DNA from: Wukongarchaeum sp048886645
Lineage (GTDB): Archaea; Asgardarchaeota; Wukongarchaeia; Wukongarchaeales; Wukongarchaeaceae
Direction: 5' to 3'
NCBI GenBank assembly: GCA_048886645.1
Contig: JBHLKN010000045.1
Location: 1 to 14,664 of the forward strand
DNA: 14,664 nucleotides
Part shown: piece after piece, positions 7,253-14,532 of the stretch
Layout: every line of letters begins with the position of its first letter
How positions within the stretch are numbered: the stretch's first letter is position 1
Notes under the pieces: model-generated
Databases searched by the model: none
What the model saw: the letters and a program-made list of their open reading frames with translations, nothing else
What the model was told of the DNA's origin: nothing
Translations under genes and position numbers: made by a program

Positions 7253-7638
7253 TTACATCAAACCCATTGTCTTAAACACAGCCCAGCGAATGTTAATTTC
7301 AGATATTTTGCCGCAGAGACAGAACTTTTGCTTTTCAAGCGCAAAGAGACACGATTTAATAGGGCAGTGGCAAGCATCGCAACGGCACTTTGAAGTCATT
7401 GCTGCGGGGATGAGATCTATAAAAGGCACTCCATTGAAGATAAGCATGTTCGTGTAATCAACTGGCTTTTCTAGTTCTAATATTTTTGTTTCAGTGAAAG
7501 TCACCTTCACACCCTTTTTTTCCAAATCCTTTGTCAGCTCCTCAATTAGATAGACAATCGTCTTGCCCGTTTCAAAACACCGAGAGCACGTATCTAGCTT
7601 TCTTGAAAGTATCTCTATTCAATATTTAATTGTTTCAT
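7253..7638 (-). pseudogene. Broken DUF2703 family gene (thioredoxin-like, Cys-rich)
   Basis: The body, read from 7594 to 7253, has the DUF2703 layout: DTCSRCFETGKTI near the N-terminus, EELTKDLEKKGVKVTFTETK, MLIFNGVPFIDLI, then a cysteine cluster SKCRCDACHCPIKSC and a closing INIRWAVFKTMG helix. A natural start lies upstream in another frame: an SD GAGGGT (7647-7652) is 8 nt before the ATG at 7636-7638, which begins MKQLNIE, the usual family opening (hydrophobic-I-E-W). The next codon is TAG (7615-7617) where the family usually has Trp (TGG), followed by RYFQES and then a one-base loss near 7594-7597 that puts DTCSRC in a different frame. So one nonsense change and one frameshift sit within about 25 nt. 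Translation from an internal TTG (7525) would lack the first Cys pair. DUF2703 function is unknown. Confidence 0.72.
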
Positions 7639-7972
7639 TATTTTTTACCCTCACAAAGATTAACGGTTTCGGATGGTTTCGGCTCATCTATAAGGATTAA
7701 TCGAAATTAAATAAAAAAAACAAAAAAAAATAAATTAAATAAAAATAAATAAAAAAATAAAACAAAATAAATAAATTAAAAAAAACAAAATAAGAATAAA
7801 CAAAAAATAAAACAAAAAAACAAAATATAAAACTAATACGGCGATAGAATCTCATTTTCACGGTTCATGGTAGACTGAGGGAAGAGAGAGGAGAGGCAAT
7901 TTAGAAAAATTATAGAAAAAAAGATCGTGGTTTCTTTGGGCAATGCTGGCGCTCAAATTTCGGGGATGACGA
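7639..7972. other. Gene-poor region with A-rich tract
   Basis: No convincing gene. It holds the start signals of the broken DUF2703 gene, the A-rich tract (7704-7837), a purine-rich stretch (7876-7896) and an open but start-poor frame (7879-7995) that overlaps the membrane-protein start. An AATTATAG box at 7908-7915 could serve the downstream gene. Confidence 0.5.
7704..7837. repeat. 134-nt A-rich low-complexity tract
   Basis: By my count the plus strand has 105 A, 21 T, 7 C and a single G. Short A runs of 3-9 are broken by single T or C, giving motifs such as AAATAAAT, AAACAAAA and TAAATTAAA without one exact period. The A-over-T skew is far beyond the AT richness of the surrounding region. 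Confidence 0.9.
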
Positions 7973-8257
7973 TTGAAGGTTATGAATATCTATAAATTGG
8001 AAAAAAGAGGTACGGGTTTTGGGCGTAAAGAGGTTTTTATTAGGGCTTTCACCATAGCTGCCCTTTTCGTAATTTATTTAATCTTTTTACTTACATTTTT
8101 GACGGCCTATTTTTCCGATTCTAAGAGTGTTACTATAACAATTAACCAATATAATGAAGCTGTATTGGAGCTTTTTATGTTTGTTTTTTTGGTTCCCTTC
8201 TTTGCTTATGGGAGTTTTATTTTAGTGAAAGATATTTGGAAAAAGAGGGAGTTTTAG
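7973..8257 (+). CDS. Small two-helix membrane protein, unrecognised
   Basis: A 94-aa protein with a basic N-terminus (YKLEKRGTGFGRKEVFIR), a first membrane helix (about 25-47, AFTIAALFVIYLIFLLTF), a short outside loop (SDSKSVTITINQYNEAVLE) and a second helix (about 64-86, ELFMFVFLVPFFAYGSFIL), ending in KDIWKKREF. Positive charges on both ends predict that both termini face the cytoplasm. I do not recognise the family, though the loop motif V-T-I-x-I-N-x-Y-x-E-A may be conserved. The start is unsure: TTG at 7973 follows a purine-rich GGGGATGA (7962-7969), whereas the ATG at 7982 has GAAGGT only one base away. It ends 117 nt before the convergent thioredoxin-like gene. The clean hydrophobic profile argues for a real gene; role unknown. 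Confidence 0.68.
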   Translation: MKVMNIYKLEKRGTGFGRKEVFIRAFTIAALFVIYLIFLLTFLTAYFSDSKSVTITINQYNEAVLELFMFVFLVPFFAYGSFILVKDIWKKREF

Positions 8258-8305
8258 ACGAGTTCAAGCAAGGATTTTAAAAAAGTGTATTACTTCCCAC
8301 TTCTC

Positions 8306-8348
8306 AAAATTATAACTTGAAAAAAAGGGTTAAAATAATTATAATTTT
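8306..8348. terminator. AT-only inverted repeat between convergent genes
   Basis: AAAATTATAA (8306-8315) and TTATAATTTT (8339-8348) are exact reverse complements around a 23-nt loop, between two genes that end toward each other. With no G-C pairs the hairpin would be weak, so a terminator role is only possible. Confidence 0.3.
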
Positions 8349-8374
8349 AGGTTATAGATGAAGGGCATTTTTAT

Positions 8375-8689
8375 CTATTTTATTGCTTCTTCTAAAGCTT
8401 TTTTAATCATGTTTTTAGAAGGCCAGCCTTTGGCACCTTCGTCTGTAAAATACATTCGACAGGTTAACCCGTAGTTTTTTCTTTGTTCTGCGGTGGGATC
8501 CACGTCCTTACCATCAATCCTGATAGTAGGGGATCCGATAAACTTGAGTTCTTCTGCTTTTTCTTCGCTTTCAACTAATATTTTTTCGATCTTAACATCT
8601 ATCCCTTCCTCCTCTAATACTTTTCCCAAAAGCTTCTCTGCTTGCTCATGCGTCGGACATCCTTCAAAATACAAAAGTTCTACTTTCAT
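8375..8689 (-). CDS. Thioredoxin-fold protein, 'DF family'-like, single active-site Cys
   Basis: A 104-aa protein opening MKVELLYFEGCPTHEQA, a beta strand followed by a redox-type Cys11 and a helix, then FIGSPTIRIDGKDVDP (50-65), where the cis-proline after GSP marks the thioredoxin fold, and GLTCRMY (74-80) with a second conserved Cys77. The active site is C-P-T, with one Cys rather than CxxC. Homologues are small archaeal and bacterial proteins often labelled DF family (seleno)protein or linked to alkylmercury-lyase-type proteins; the reaction is unproven. The frame is open to 8749, but an SD GAGGT lies 9 nt before the ATG at 8687-8689, and the extra 20 residues look non-coding, so I start there. 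It is divergent from the flavoprotein gene, which suggests a shared redox theme. Confidence 0.87.
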   Translation of the reverse strand: MKVELLYFEGCPTHEQAEKLLGKVLEEEGIDVKIEKILVESEEKAEELKFIGSPTIRIDGKDVDPTAEQRKNYGLTCRMYFTDEGAKGWPSKNMIKKALEEAIK

Positions 8690-8823
8690 TTTTCCAAAAC
8701 CTCTAAAACGAAAAATCTTAAACTGAAAACCACACTTACCTAGTAACATAATTGTTTATTTACCTTTTTAAAACAAATAGAGGGTTTATTAACGATTTTT
8801 ATAAATATTGAGATTTTATCGAC

Positions 8824-8901
8824 TTTTTGCGAAAAAAAACGTTTTAATATTTTCCAGTTATTGTTTTTTTGGCTATCACATTTTCAGTGTTTTTGCAAAA
8901 A
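8824..8901. promoter_or_regulatory. Paired TTTTTGC-AAAAA palindromes in a divergent promoter region
   Basis: TTTTTGCGAAAAA (8824-8836) and the perfect palindrome TTTTTGCAAAAA (8890-8901) lie 66 bp apart, between the divergent thioredoxin-like and flavoprotein genes. A pair of like palindromes spaced near whole helical turns is a plausible operator, but AT-rich DNA throws up such motifs by chance. Confidence 0.3.
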
Positions 8902-8953
8902 ATATGAAGATTCATTTTAGTTTTTATTTGGTCGGTTTGTGAGGTTTGTTAGA

Positions 8954-10120
8954 ATGGTTGAAAGTAAGAGTATTGTTGTTCTTGGAGGCGGAGTTGGGGG
9001 GATTGTTGCTGCTAACAAATTGCGTAAGAAGTTGGGAAAAGAGCACAAGGTTGTTTTGGTTGATAGGCGTTCTGAGCACATTTTTTATCCGTCGATTCCG
9101 TGGATAATGACAGGTGCTAGGGAACCTTCAGATATTTCCAAAAGCCTAATCCGCTTAGAGAAAAAGGGTATAGAGTTTTTGAACACTGAGGTAGAAGAGA
9201 TTGATCCTACGGGTGGCGTTGTAAAAGTTAAGGATGGCGATGATCTGTCTTATGATTATCTTGTTATTTCTCTTGGGGCAAGTTTAGTGCCTGAAAAGGT
9301 TACAGGTTCTAAAGATTTAAGAGGAGTTTCTGATGGTGTTTATAATTTTTACGATGTAATGGATGTTGTGAGGTTAAGGGATGGTTTGAAGAGTTTTGAC
9401 AGTGGAAAAGTTGTTGTTTTGGTTTCAGGTCTGCCTTATAAGGGCGCTGTAGCTCCTTATGAAGCAACTTTTGTTTCAGAATATCTCTTCAGGAATAGGA
9501 AGTTAAGGGATAAAGTTTCTGTACATTTGATGATTCCGGAGCCTGCGCCGTTAGCTGCACCTGTTACTGAAAAACTTTTTGAAAAACGGGACATCGATTT
9601 TACTCCGAACGTTGAAGTGGATTCTGTGGATCTTAAGGAGAAGGAGATTGTTTTAAAAAACGGTGAAAAGGAAGCTTTTGATCTCCTCATTTTGATTCCT
9701 CCTCATCAATGTCCTGAAGTGATTGAAAAAGCAAAGTTGATTGATAAAACGGGCTGGGTACCTGTAGACCGAGAAATCTTGAAAACGGAAAAATACGACA
9801 ATGTTTATGTCGTGGGGGACTCGAACTATATAGAGCTTCCTGCAGGTGGGTTTTTACCGAAAGCAGGGATTTTTGCCCATAGACAAGCTGAAGCAGCTGT
9901 GGAGAATATAGTGGCGGAAATAAAAGGCAAAGAATCTAAGAAAAAATTTAACGGAGAAGGAATGTTTGTTATCGAAGTTGGTGGAGGAAAAGGAATTTTT
10001 GTAACAGCTAAATTTTTCAAACCTGAGCCTGTTGTAAAGACCAAGACACCAAAGGTCAGTAGAATGTGGCATTTAGGGAAAGTTATGTTTGAGAAATACT
10101 GGCTAAGAAAATGGTTCTGA
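8954..10120 (+). CDS. FAD-dependent pyridine nucleotide-disulfide oxidoreductase, SQR/FCSD-like without redox cysteines
   Basis: A 388-aa flavoprotein of the sulfide:quinone reductase/flavocytochrome c flavoprotein group. The FAD-binding loop is VVLGGGVGGIVAANKLRK (8-25), the ribose-side acid is in VVLVDRRSEH (33-42), DYLVISLGAS (101-110) is a second dinucleotide element, and VVGDSNYIELP plus GFLPKAGIFAHRQAEAA (299-315) form the conserved flavin region. A C-terminal amphipathic stretch (HLGKVMFEKYWLRKWF) probably holds it to the membrane face. Canonical SQRs use two or three cysteines; here the PYKC-type site is PYKGAVAPYE (Gly164) and the GxGxCF-type site is GEGMFVIE (Met337); Cys253 is the only cysteine. 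Sulfide oxidation by the usual mechanism is therefore unlikely; NDH-2-like or another quinone-linked activity is possible. An SD GAGGT (8941-8945) is 8 nt before the ATG at 8954, so the GTG at 8939 is not used. Confidence 0.88.
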   Translation: MVESKSIVVLGGGVGGIVAANKLRKKLGKEHKVVLVDRRSEHIFYPSIPWIMTGAREPSDISKSLIRLEKKGIEFLNTEVEEIDPTGGVVKVKDGDDLSYDYLVISLGASLVPEKVTGSKDLRGVSDGVYNFYDVMDVVRLRDGLKSFDSGKVVVLVSGLPYKGAVAPYEATFVSEYLFRNRKLRDKVSVHLMIPEPAPLAAPVTEKLFEKRDIDFTPNVEVDSVDLKEKEIVLKNGEKEAFDLLILIPPHQCPEVIEKAKLIDKTGWVPVDREILKTEKYDNVYVVGDSNYIELPAGGFLPKAGIFAHRQAEAAVENIVAEIKGKESKKKFNGEGMFVIEVGGGKGIFVTAKFFKPEPVVKTKTPKVSRMWHLGKVMFEKYWLRKWF

Positions 10121-10133
10121 AAATCAGTGAGAT

Positions 10134-10155
10134 ACCTTAAGCGAAGGCTTAAGGT
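10134..10155 (+). terminator. Stem-loop after the flavoprotein gene
   Basis: ACCTTAAGC-GAAG-GCTTAAGGT is a perfect 9-bp stem with a 4-nt loop, 13 nt past the flavoprotein stop. T-rich sequence follows (about 10178-10203). A transcription end signal is likely; archaeal termination mainly needs the T-tract. Confidence 0.6.
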
Positions 10156-10258
10156 TAAAAACTTTAATCTCCACCCTTTTTCTTTTTATTTTCTTTTTTT
10201 TTAATCGAACGATTTTTTAATTTTAACTATTCTTTATTTTTGTGAAGGTGTTTTTTGG

Positions 10259-10867
10259 ATGGTTTTTGTTATTGATATGCATGTTCATACTTTTCCTGCT
10301 TCTCGTTGTTCTCGTTTGAAGGTTCCTGAATTGCTTTCTAAAGCTTCTGCTGTTGGTTTGGATGGGGTTTGTATTACGGATCATAACACTTTTAATGGTG
10401 GTAGAGAAGCGCTTAAACTCCAAGAAGCTTATGATATCAAGGTTTTTTTAGGGATAGAGGTTGACACGAGGGAGGGACAAGTTTTGATTTTTGGCGTGAA
10501 GGAAGATATTCCTGTCTATTCGCCTATAGTTGAGATTTTAAATTTTGTACATAAACGGGGAGGCGTAGTTGTGGCTGCTCACCCTTTTAGACCCTTCATC
10601 GGTTTGGGTGACTTGGTTTATGAGGTTGAGCTTGACGGTATTGAGGTTTTAAACCCAAACTGTACTCCTGATGAGAATTTTAAGGCAAAAATAGCTGCAA
10701 GGATTTTGAAAATAGCGGAAATAGGGGGGAGTGACGCCCATATAAAAGAGAGGATTGGAACATTTGGTACAAGCTTTGAAAAAGAGATTGAGGATGAAGA
10801 AGATTTAGTCTCTGCAATCAAAGAAAGGCAGTGCAAGCCAATAAATCTTCTTAAAAAACGTCGATAA
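10259..10867 (+). CDS. PHP-domain metal-dependent phosphoesterase
   Basis: A 202-aa stand-alone PHP domain with all metal motifs: DMHVHT (6-11), ITDHNTF (39-45), GIEVDT (65-70, Glu67), AAHPFRP (106-112, His108) and GGSDAH (156-161). These residues bind two or three metal ions in histidinol-phosphatase, polymerase-associated and TrpH/YciV-type enzymes. Its length fits the short archaeal PHP hydrolases; the substrate (nucleotide, 5' end of RNA, or sugar phosphate) cannot be read. The ATG at 10259 follows an SD GAAGGTG (10244-10250) by 8 nt, with a T/A-rich TTTTTAATTTTAAC box at 10213-10226. It is a single-gene unit between a stem-loop upstream and a likely bidirectional terminator downstream. 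Confidence 0.92.
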   Translation: MVFVIDMHVHTFPASRCSRLKVPELLSKASAVGLDGVCITDHNTFNGGREALKLQEAYDIKVFLGIEVDTREGQVLIFGVKEDIPVYSPIVEILNFVHKRGGVVVAAHPFRPFIGLGDLVYEVELDGIEVLNPNCTPDENFKAKIAARILKIAEIGGSDAHIKERIGTFGTSFEKEIEDEEDLVSAIKERQCKPINLLKKRR

Positions 10868-10887
10868 AACAGTATTTAGGTTAAAAT

Positions 10888-10904
10888 TCCCGGTTTAAAC
10901 GGGA
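10888..10904. terminator. Likely bidirectional terminator between convergent genes
   Basis: TCCCG (10888-10892) and CGGGA (10900-10904) flank GTTTAAA in the 45-nt gap between the PHP stop and the convergent acetyltransferase stop. TTGTTTATTT follows on the plus strand. Stem is short, so moderate support. Confidence 0.45.
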
Positions 10905-10912
10905 TTGTTTAT

Positions 10913-11707
10913 TTACATATTTTCATTCAGAGCATATGAAATCATATCGCAATATTTTTCAAAGCCTAATTTTCGATATACTCTTTCACCCATTTCCGAA
11001 GCCTTAAGTACTCCAACCCTATAGCCCAATTCATATGCGTCAATTAATGCTGATCTACTTATGGTAAAGGCAAATCCCCTACTTCTGTATTCAGGCAAGG
11101 TTGTTACGGCATGAACGCCTGCTACTCCCGATGAAAGATATAGCATTAAAGTTGAAACAGGTTTTCCATCAGAAATGCCTATGTAAAATCTAGGTTCTTC
11201 CTCTGAAAGTAAGTAATTGAGTAACTCAAAGTCTACTTTTAGGTTAAAAACTAATGAAACATTCTTGCCCCACTGTTTAAGAGATTCTTCGTTATCAACA
11301 ATTTTAATAGTAAAGTTTTCTATATCTGCTGTTTGATTTTTTATATTTGTTAAATCCACAGCCATCCCAGACTGGTGATAAACTTCTAAAAACCCATTCT
11401 TTTCAAGAATACTATCCAAATTTTCAGGCCGCGTCATTGGGCCGATTGTCCAAGCATTGGGCGCATTTCCTTCTTGAATTTGTTTTATTACATTTTTTAT
11501 TTCATGTTCTACGTTAAGGTTTTCAAAATTTGCTCGAAATATACTACTCGGCCAAGTAGCATATTTAGCCATAACCCAGCTTATTTTATTCTCTATGTTT
11601 GAAGTTAAATTAGGATGTTTAGAAGATTTGATATAAAAATCATGAAGGTTTTTTTCAATGGCTAAAATAACTGATTCTGTCGATGGGTCTTTTAATATTT
11701 TTTTCAT
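10913..11707 (-). CDS. GNAT-family N-acetyltransferase
   Basis: A 264-aa protein whose last ~110 residues are a GNAT domain: FYIGISDGKPVSTLMLYL (beta4), VAGVHAVTTLPEYRSRGFA (motif A with the R-S-R-G-F-A acetyl-CoA loop), FTISRSALIDAYELG (helix 3) and YRKLGFEKY (motif B). The N-terminal half also reads as a diverged, helix-rich GNAT-like domain, with WTIGPMTRPENLDSILEKNG resembling part of another acyltransferase core, so the whole may be a double-GNAT layout. The acyl acceptor is unknown. I start at the ATG at 11705-11707 behind a weak GTGAG; a GTG at 11716 would add three residues. A TTTAAAT box at about 11728-11735 is close, so the leader is short. Its base use is richer in A-ending codons than the neighbouring GTPase gene, a weak hint of separate origin. 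Confidence 0.85.
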   Translation of the reverse strand: MKKILKDPSTESVILAIEKNLHDFYIKSSKHPNLTSNIENKISWVMAKYATWPSSIFRANFENLNVEHEIKNVIKQIQEGNAPNAWTIGPMTRPENLDSILEKNGFLEVYHQSGMAVDLTNIKNQTADIENFTIKIVDNEESLKQWGKNVSLVFNLKVDFELLNYLLSEEEPRFYIGISDGKPVSTLMLYLSSGVAGVHAVTTLPEYRSRGFAFTISRSALIDAYELGYRVGVLKASEMGERVYRKLGFEKYCDMISYALNENM

Positions 11708-11885
11708 TTTTCTCACTTTTTCAGAGAATTTAAACCGTCTTAATTAGTCGTTGTTATATAATTATTTTTTACTTCTCTAACGTGAAAAAAACAATCAACT
11801 TAAAAGGTATGGTCCGTTTTTATTCTTAGTCTGTTTCCTCTTCAGTTTGAAGAGGTTTTTTAATGGTTGTGTTTGGTGGGTTGAA

Positions 11886-13106
11886 ATGGTTTTGGTTGGT
11901 GTTGTTGGTAAGCCTAATGCGGGAAAAACTACTTTTCTTAATGCGTCTTGTATGACTAGTGCTAAGGTTGCTGATTACCCTTTTACGACTGTTGAAGCGA
12001 ATAAGGGTATTGCTTATGTTAGGCGGGAATGTGTTTGTAAGGAGTTTGGTGTTGAGGACAGTCCGCGGAACTCTTTGTGTGTTGAGGGTACTCGTTTGAT
12101 TCCTGTTGAGGTTCTTGATGTTGCGGGTCTTGTTCCTGATGCTTGGCAGGGAAGGGGGTTAGGGAATAAGTTTCTTGATGATTTGCGTAGGGCTGACGTG
12201 TTGATTCACGTGGTTGATGGTTCCGGTTCCCTTGATGCTGAAGGAAATCCTGTTGAGCCTGGATCCCGTAATCCTTTGGAGGATGTTTTGTTTCTTGAGC
12301 GCGAAATAACAATGTGGCTTATTGAAATTATAAAACGTGATTGGGATAAGGCGTGTAGGAGGGTTGAAACAGAAAAGATAAGGCTTGCTGATCTTTTAGC
12401 GGATAGATTATCTGGTCTTGCTGTGAAACGGGAGCATATTTTGCAGGCACTGCTTGATTCAGGTTTAAAAGCAGACGCTGATAAACCTAAGAGTTGGTCT
12501 GAGGAGGATCTTTACAACTTTGTTAATGTTTTGAGGCGGATAGCAAAACCTATGTTGATCGCTTTAAACAAGGTTGATAGGCCTTATTCCAAAAAATTTA
12601 TTGACGAGTTAAAGCGGGAGATTGAGTGGTCTATAGTGGTTCCCTGCAGCGCATTGGCAGAATATTTTTTGAGAAAAACGGTTGAGAAAGAGACTATTCG
12701 CTATGTTTCTGGCGATTCTGGGTTCAACATAGTTGATCGTTCAAAACTTTCGGATAAAGAGGTTGAGATGTTAGGGAGGATTGATGAGGAAATCCTCAAA
12801 GTTTACGGTTCTTGTGGTGTGCAAGAAGCTATTGATAAAGCTATGTTTGATCTCCTTGGATATATCGTTGTTTTCCCTGTGGAGGATGCAAATAAATTAA
12901 CGGACCATGAAGGTAGGGTGCTGCCTGATGCTTTCCTTGTTCCGAAAGGGACGACGGCGAAACAGTTTGCTGGAATGATACATGAAGATCTTGCTAAAAC
13001 CTTTGTAAACGCTATAGATGTAAGAAAACATACAAGGATGGGGGCAGATCATGTCTTAGAAGACAACATGGTGATTAAAATCACAGCAGCAGGAGCGCGA
13101 GGATGA
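11886..13106 (+). CDS. ychF: YchF/OLA1-type translation-associated GTPase (archaeal)
   Basis: Numbering from the ATG at 11886 (406 aa). The P-loop is GKPNAGKTTF (8-17), G2 lies in ADYPFTTV (29-36), G3 is LDVAGLVPDA (77-86), G4 is NKVD (228-231) and G5 is in VPCSA (252-256). A helical insertion (about 140-215) separates G3 and G4, as in YchF/OLA1. The C-terminal TGS domain (about 320-406) ends with RKHTRMGADHVLEDNMVIKI. The archaeal cysteine trio (Cys49, 51, 65) is present. Members bind ribosomes and nucleotide; NKVD predicts guanine binding, unlike the ATP-binding human/bacterial YchF with altered G4. The frame opens at TTG 11847, but an SD GGTGG (11875-11879) sits 6 nt before the ATG, and the family begins at M-V-L-V-G-x-V-G, so I use 11886. 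A TATA-like CTTAAAAG lies near 11797. Confidence 0.95.
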   Translation: MVLVGVVGKPNAGKTTFLNASCMTSAKVADYPFTTVEANKGIAYVRRECVCKEFGVEDSPRNSLCVEGTRLIPVEVLDVAGLVPDAWQGRGLGNKFLDDLRRADVLIHVVDGSGSLDAEGNPVEPGSRNPLEDVLFLEREITMWLIEIIKRDWDKACRRVETEKIRLADLLADRLSGLAVKREHILQALLDSGLKADADKPKSWSEEDLYNFVNVLRRIAKPMLIALNKVDRPYSKKFIDELKREIEWSIVVPCSALAEYFLRKTVEKETIRYVSGDSGFNIVDRSKLSDKEVEMLGRIDEEILKVYGSCGVQEAIDKAMFDLLGYIVVFPVEDANKLTDHEGRVLPDAFLVPKGTTAKQFAGMIHEDLAKTFVNAIDVRKHTRMGADHVLEDNMVIKITAAGARG

Positions 13107-13151
13107 ACCTCGCTTCATGTTTTGACTCGTAGAAACGGTAAAGATGGTTTT

Positions 13152-14447
13152 TTATTCTTCTGGCGGCCATTTAAGTTCTTCTTTTTCCCTTTTTTCTGTG
13201 AGGAATGTGTTTGGTGGAACGTGTTCGTAACATATTGCGCCAGGACCTAGGGCGCTGTTTGGTCCGAGGGTAGCTCCAGGCATTATGAGAGAACCTATTC
13301 CTGTTTTTGTGTTGTCCCCCATTATTACGCCGAGTTTTCTTCTCCCTGAGCTTATTTTTTTGCCGTTTATGAGGACTTTTACTGGTTTATCGTCATGTCT
13401 TAGGTTAGCTATTTTTGTACCGGCACCAAAGTTGCAGTTTTCTCCGATGATGGAGTCTCCCACGTAGCTTAGGTGCCCTATTTGGGTTTTTCTTAGTATG
13501 ATGCTGTTTTTTACTTCACAGGCGTTTCCTATATGGACTTTTTCTGCTAAGTAAGTGTGGGGTCTTATGAAACAGTTTGGACCTATGTCAGCGTCTTTAT
13601 CGATGAGTGTTGGTCCGATAATGTATGCTCCCGCCCGGATTATGGCGTTTTCTTTAACGCCCACTGGACCTTTTATGCGGGCTCCTTCTTCTGCTTCTCC
13701 TTCTATTTTGAGGTTTTCTTTGTTTTCTTCAAGAAGGAGTTTGTTTGCTTCTAAGAGGTCCCAAGGTCTTCCTACGTCGATCCACCATCCCTCTATTTCA
13801 TAAGCTTTAATTTTTCCTCCTTGGTTTATCATTATTTGGATCGAATCTGTTACTTCAAATTCACCCCTTTGACTTATTTTCGTTTTTTTAATGATGTCGA
13901 ATATTTCTTGAGTGAATAAGTAGATTCCAGCGTTAACAAGGTTTGATGTTGTTGAGCCATTTTTAGATTTTTCGACTATTTTAGTAACCTCTCCGTTCTT
14001 AGTTTCAACTGTTCCAAATTGAGAAGGTTCTTCAACGCGGGTCACTGAAAGAATAGAACTAGTCAATCCCTCTTTTTCTTCCCACATTTTGATCATATTT
14101 TCGAAATTTTTTGGTTTAACCAGAACATCACCATAAACTACTAAGAAAGGCTCAGATTTAGTGAAATTTTCTAAGAGCCCTATAGCATGAGCTGTACCTT
14201 TCTGCTCTTTTTGCTCAACATATGTGATTTTTATACCATGTTTGCTCCCATCAGAAAGGTGATCACGGATTGCTTTGCTCTCGTATCCAACTATTAGAAA
14301 CAATACATCAATATTTGCGGATTTTAAGGCTGAAAGTGTATGTTCTATAAAAAATTTCCCTGCCACAGGAAAAAGAGGTTTTGGCCGCGTATAAGTTAAG
14401 GGTCTTAAACGCTTTCCCTCGCCTGCTGCTAATACAACAGCCTTCAC
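13152..14447 (-). CDS. Bifunctional sugar-1-phosphate nucleotidylyltransferase/acetyltransferase (archaeal GlmU-like)
   Basis: A 431-aa enzyme. The N-terminal domain (1-235) is a nucleotidylyltransferase: LAAGEGKRLRPLT (6-18), RPKPLFPVAG (21-30), QKGTAHAIG (82-90), VYGDVLV (104-110), NAGIYLF (172-178) and WWIDVGRPWDL (221-231). The C-terminal domain (about 255-415) is a left-handed beta helix of hexapeptide turns with the GlmU acetyltransferase block GHLSYVGDSIIGENCNFGAG (324-343). The layout matches Sulfolobus ST0452-like enzymes, which make UDP-GlcNAc or dTDP-sugars from sugar-1-phosphates and acetylate the amino sugar. Products feed N-glycan and surface polysaccharide synthesis. The start is GTG at 14445-14447 with GGGTG about 10 nt upstream. 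It converges on the GTPase gene (45-nt gap). Confidence 0.93.
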   Translation of the reverse strand: MKAVVLAAGEGKRLRPLTYTRPKPLFPVAGKFFIEHTLSALKSANIDVLFLIVGYESKAIRDHLSDGSKHGIKITYVEQKEQKGTAHAIGLLENFTKSEPFLVVYGDVLVKPKNFENMIKMWEEKEGLTSSILSVTRVEEPSQFGTVETKNGEVTKIVEKSKNGSTTSNLVNAGIYLFTQEIFDIIKKTKISQRGEFEVTDSIQIMINQGGKIKAYEIEGWWIDVGRPWDLLEANKLLLEENKENLKIEGEAEEGARIKGPVGVKENAIIRAGAYIIGPTLIDKDADIGPNCFIRPHTYLAEKVHIGNACEVKNSIILRKTQIGHLSYVGDSIIGENCNFGAGTKIANLRHDDKPVKVLINGKKISSGRRKLGVIMGDNTKTGIGSLIMPGATLGPNSALGPGAICYEHVPPNTFLTEKREKEELKWPPEE

Positions 14448-14532
14448 GAAAAATCAACACCCAAAATGAGGTATTATGGTGAAGTAAGATGAAAACTTTG
14501 TGATATCTAATAAAGTAGAAAAATATCAAATT

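Noticed and set aside
7206..7457. Plus-strand frame of 83 codons over the DUF2703 relic
   Set aside because: The minus strand here carries clear DUF2703 motifs; the plus frame has no SD and no family-like pattern, so it is a shadow.
7615..7617. TAG read as pyrrolysine or another recoded residue
   Set aside because: A frame change is also needed within 25 nt downstream, and the family has Trp (TGG) at this place, so simple decay fits better.
8939..8953. GTG start for the flavoprotein
   Set aside because: The extension overlaps the SD GAGGT that serves the ATG at 8954.
10223..10423. Minus-strand 66-codon frame near the PHP gene
   Set aside because: Overlaps the PHP metal-site coding region and has no supporting motif or SD.
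12019..12312. Minus-strand 97-codon frame, Gln/His-rich
   Set aside because: Lies fully inside the GTPase gene and reads as a complement of its codons.
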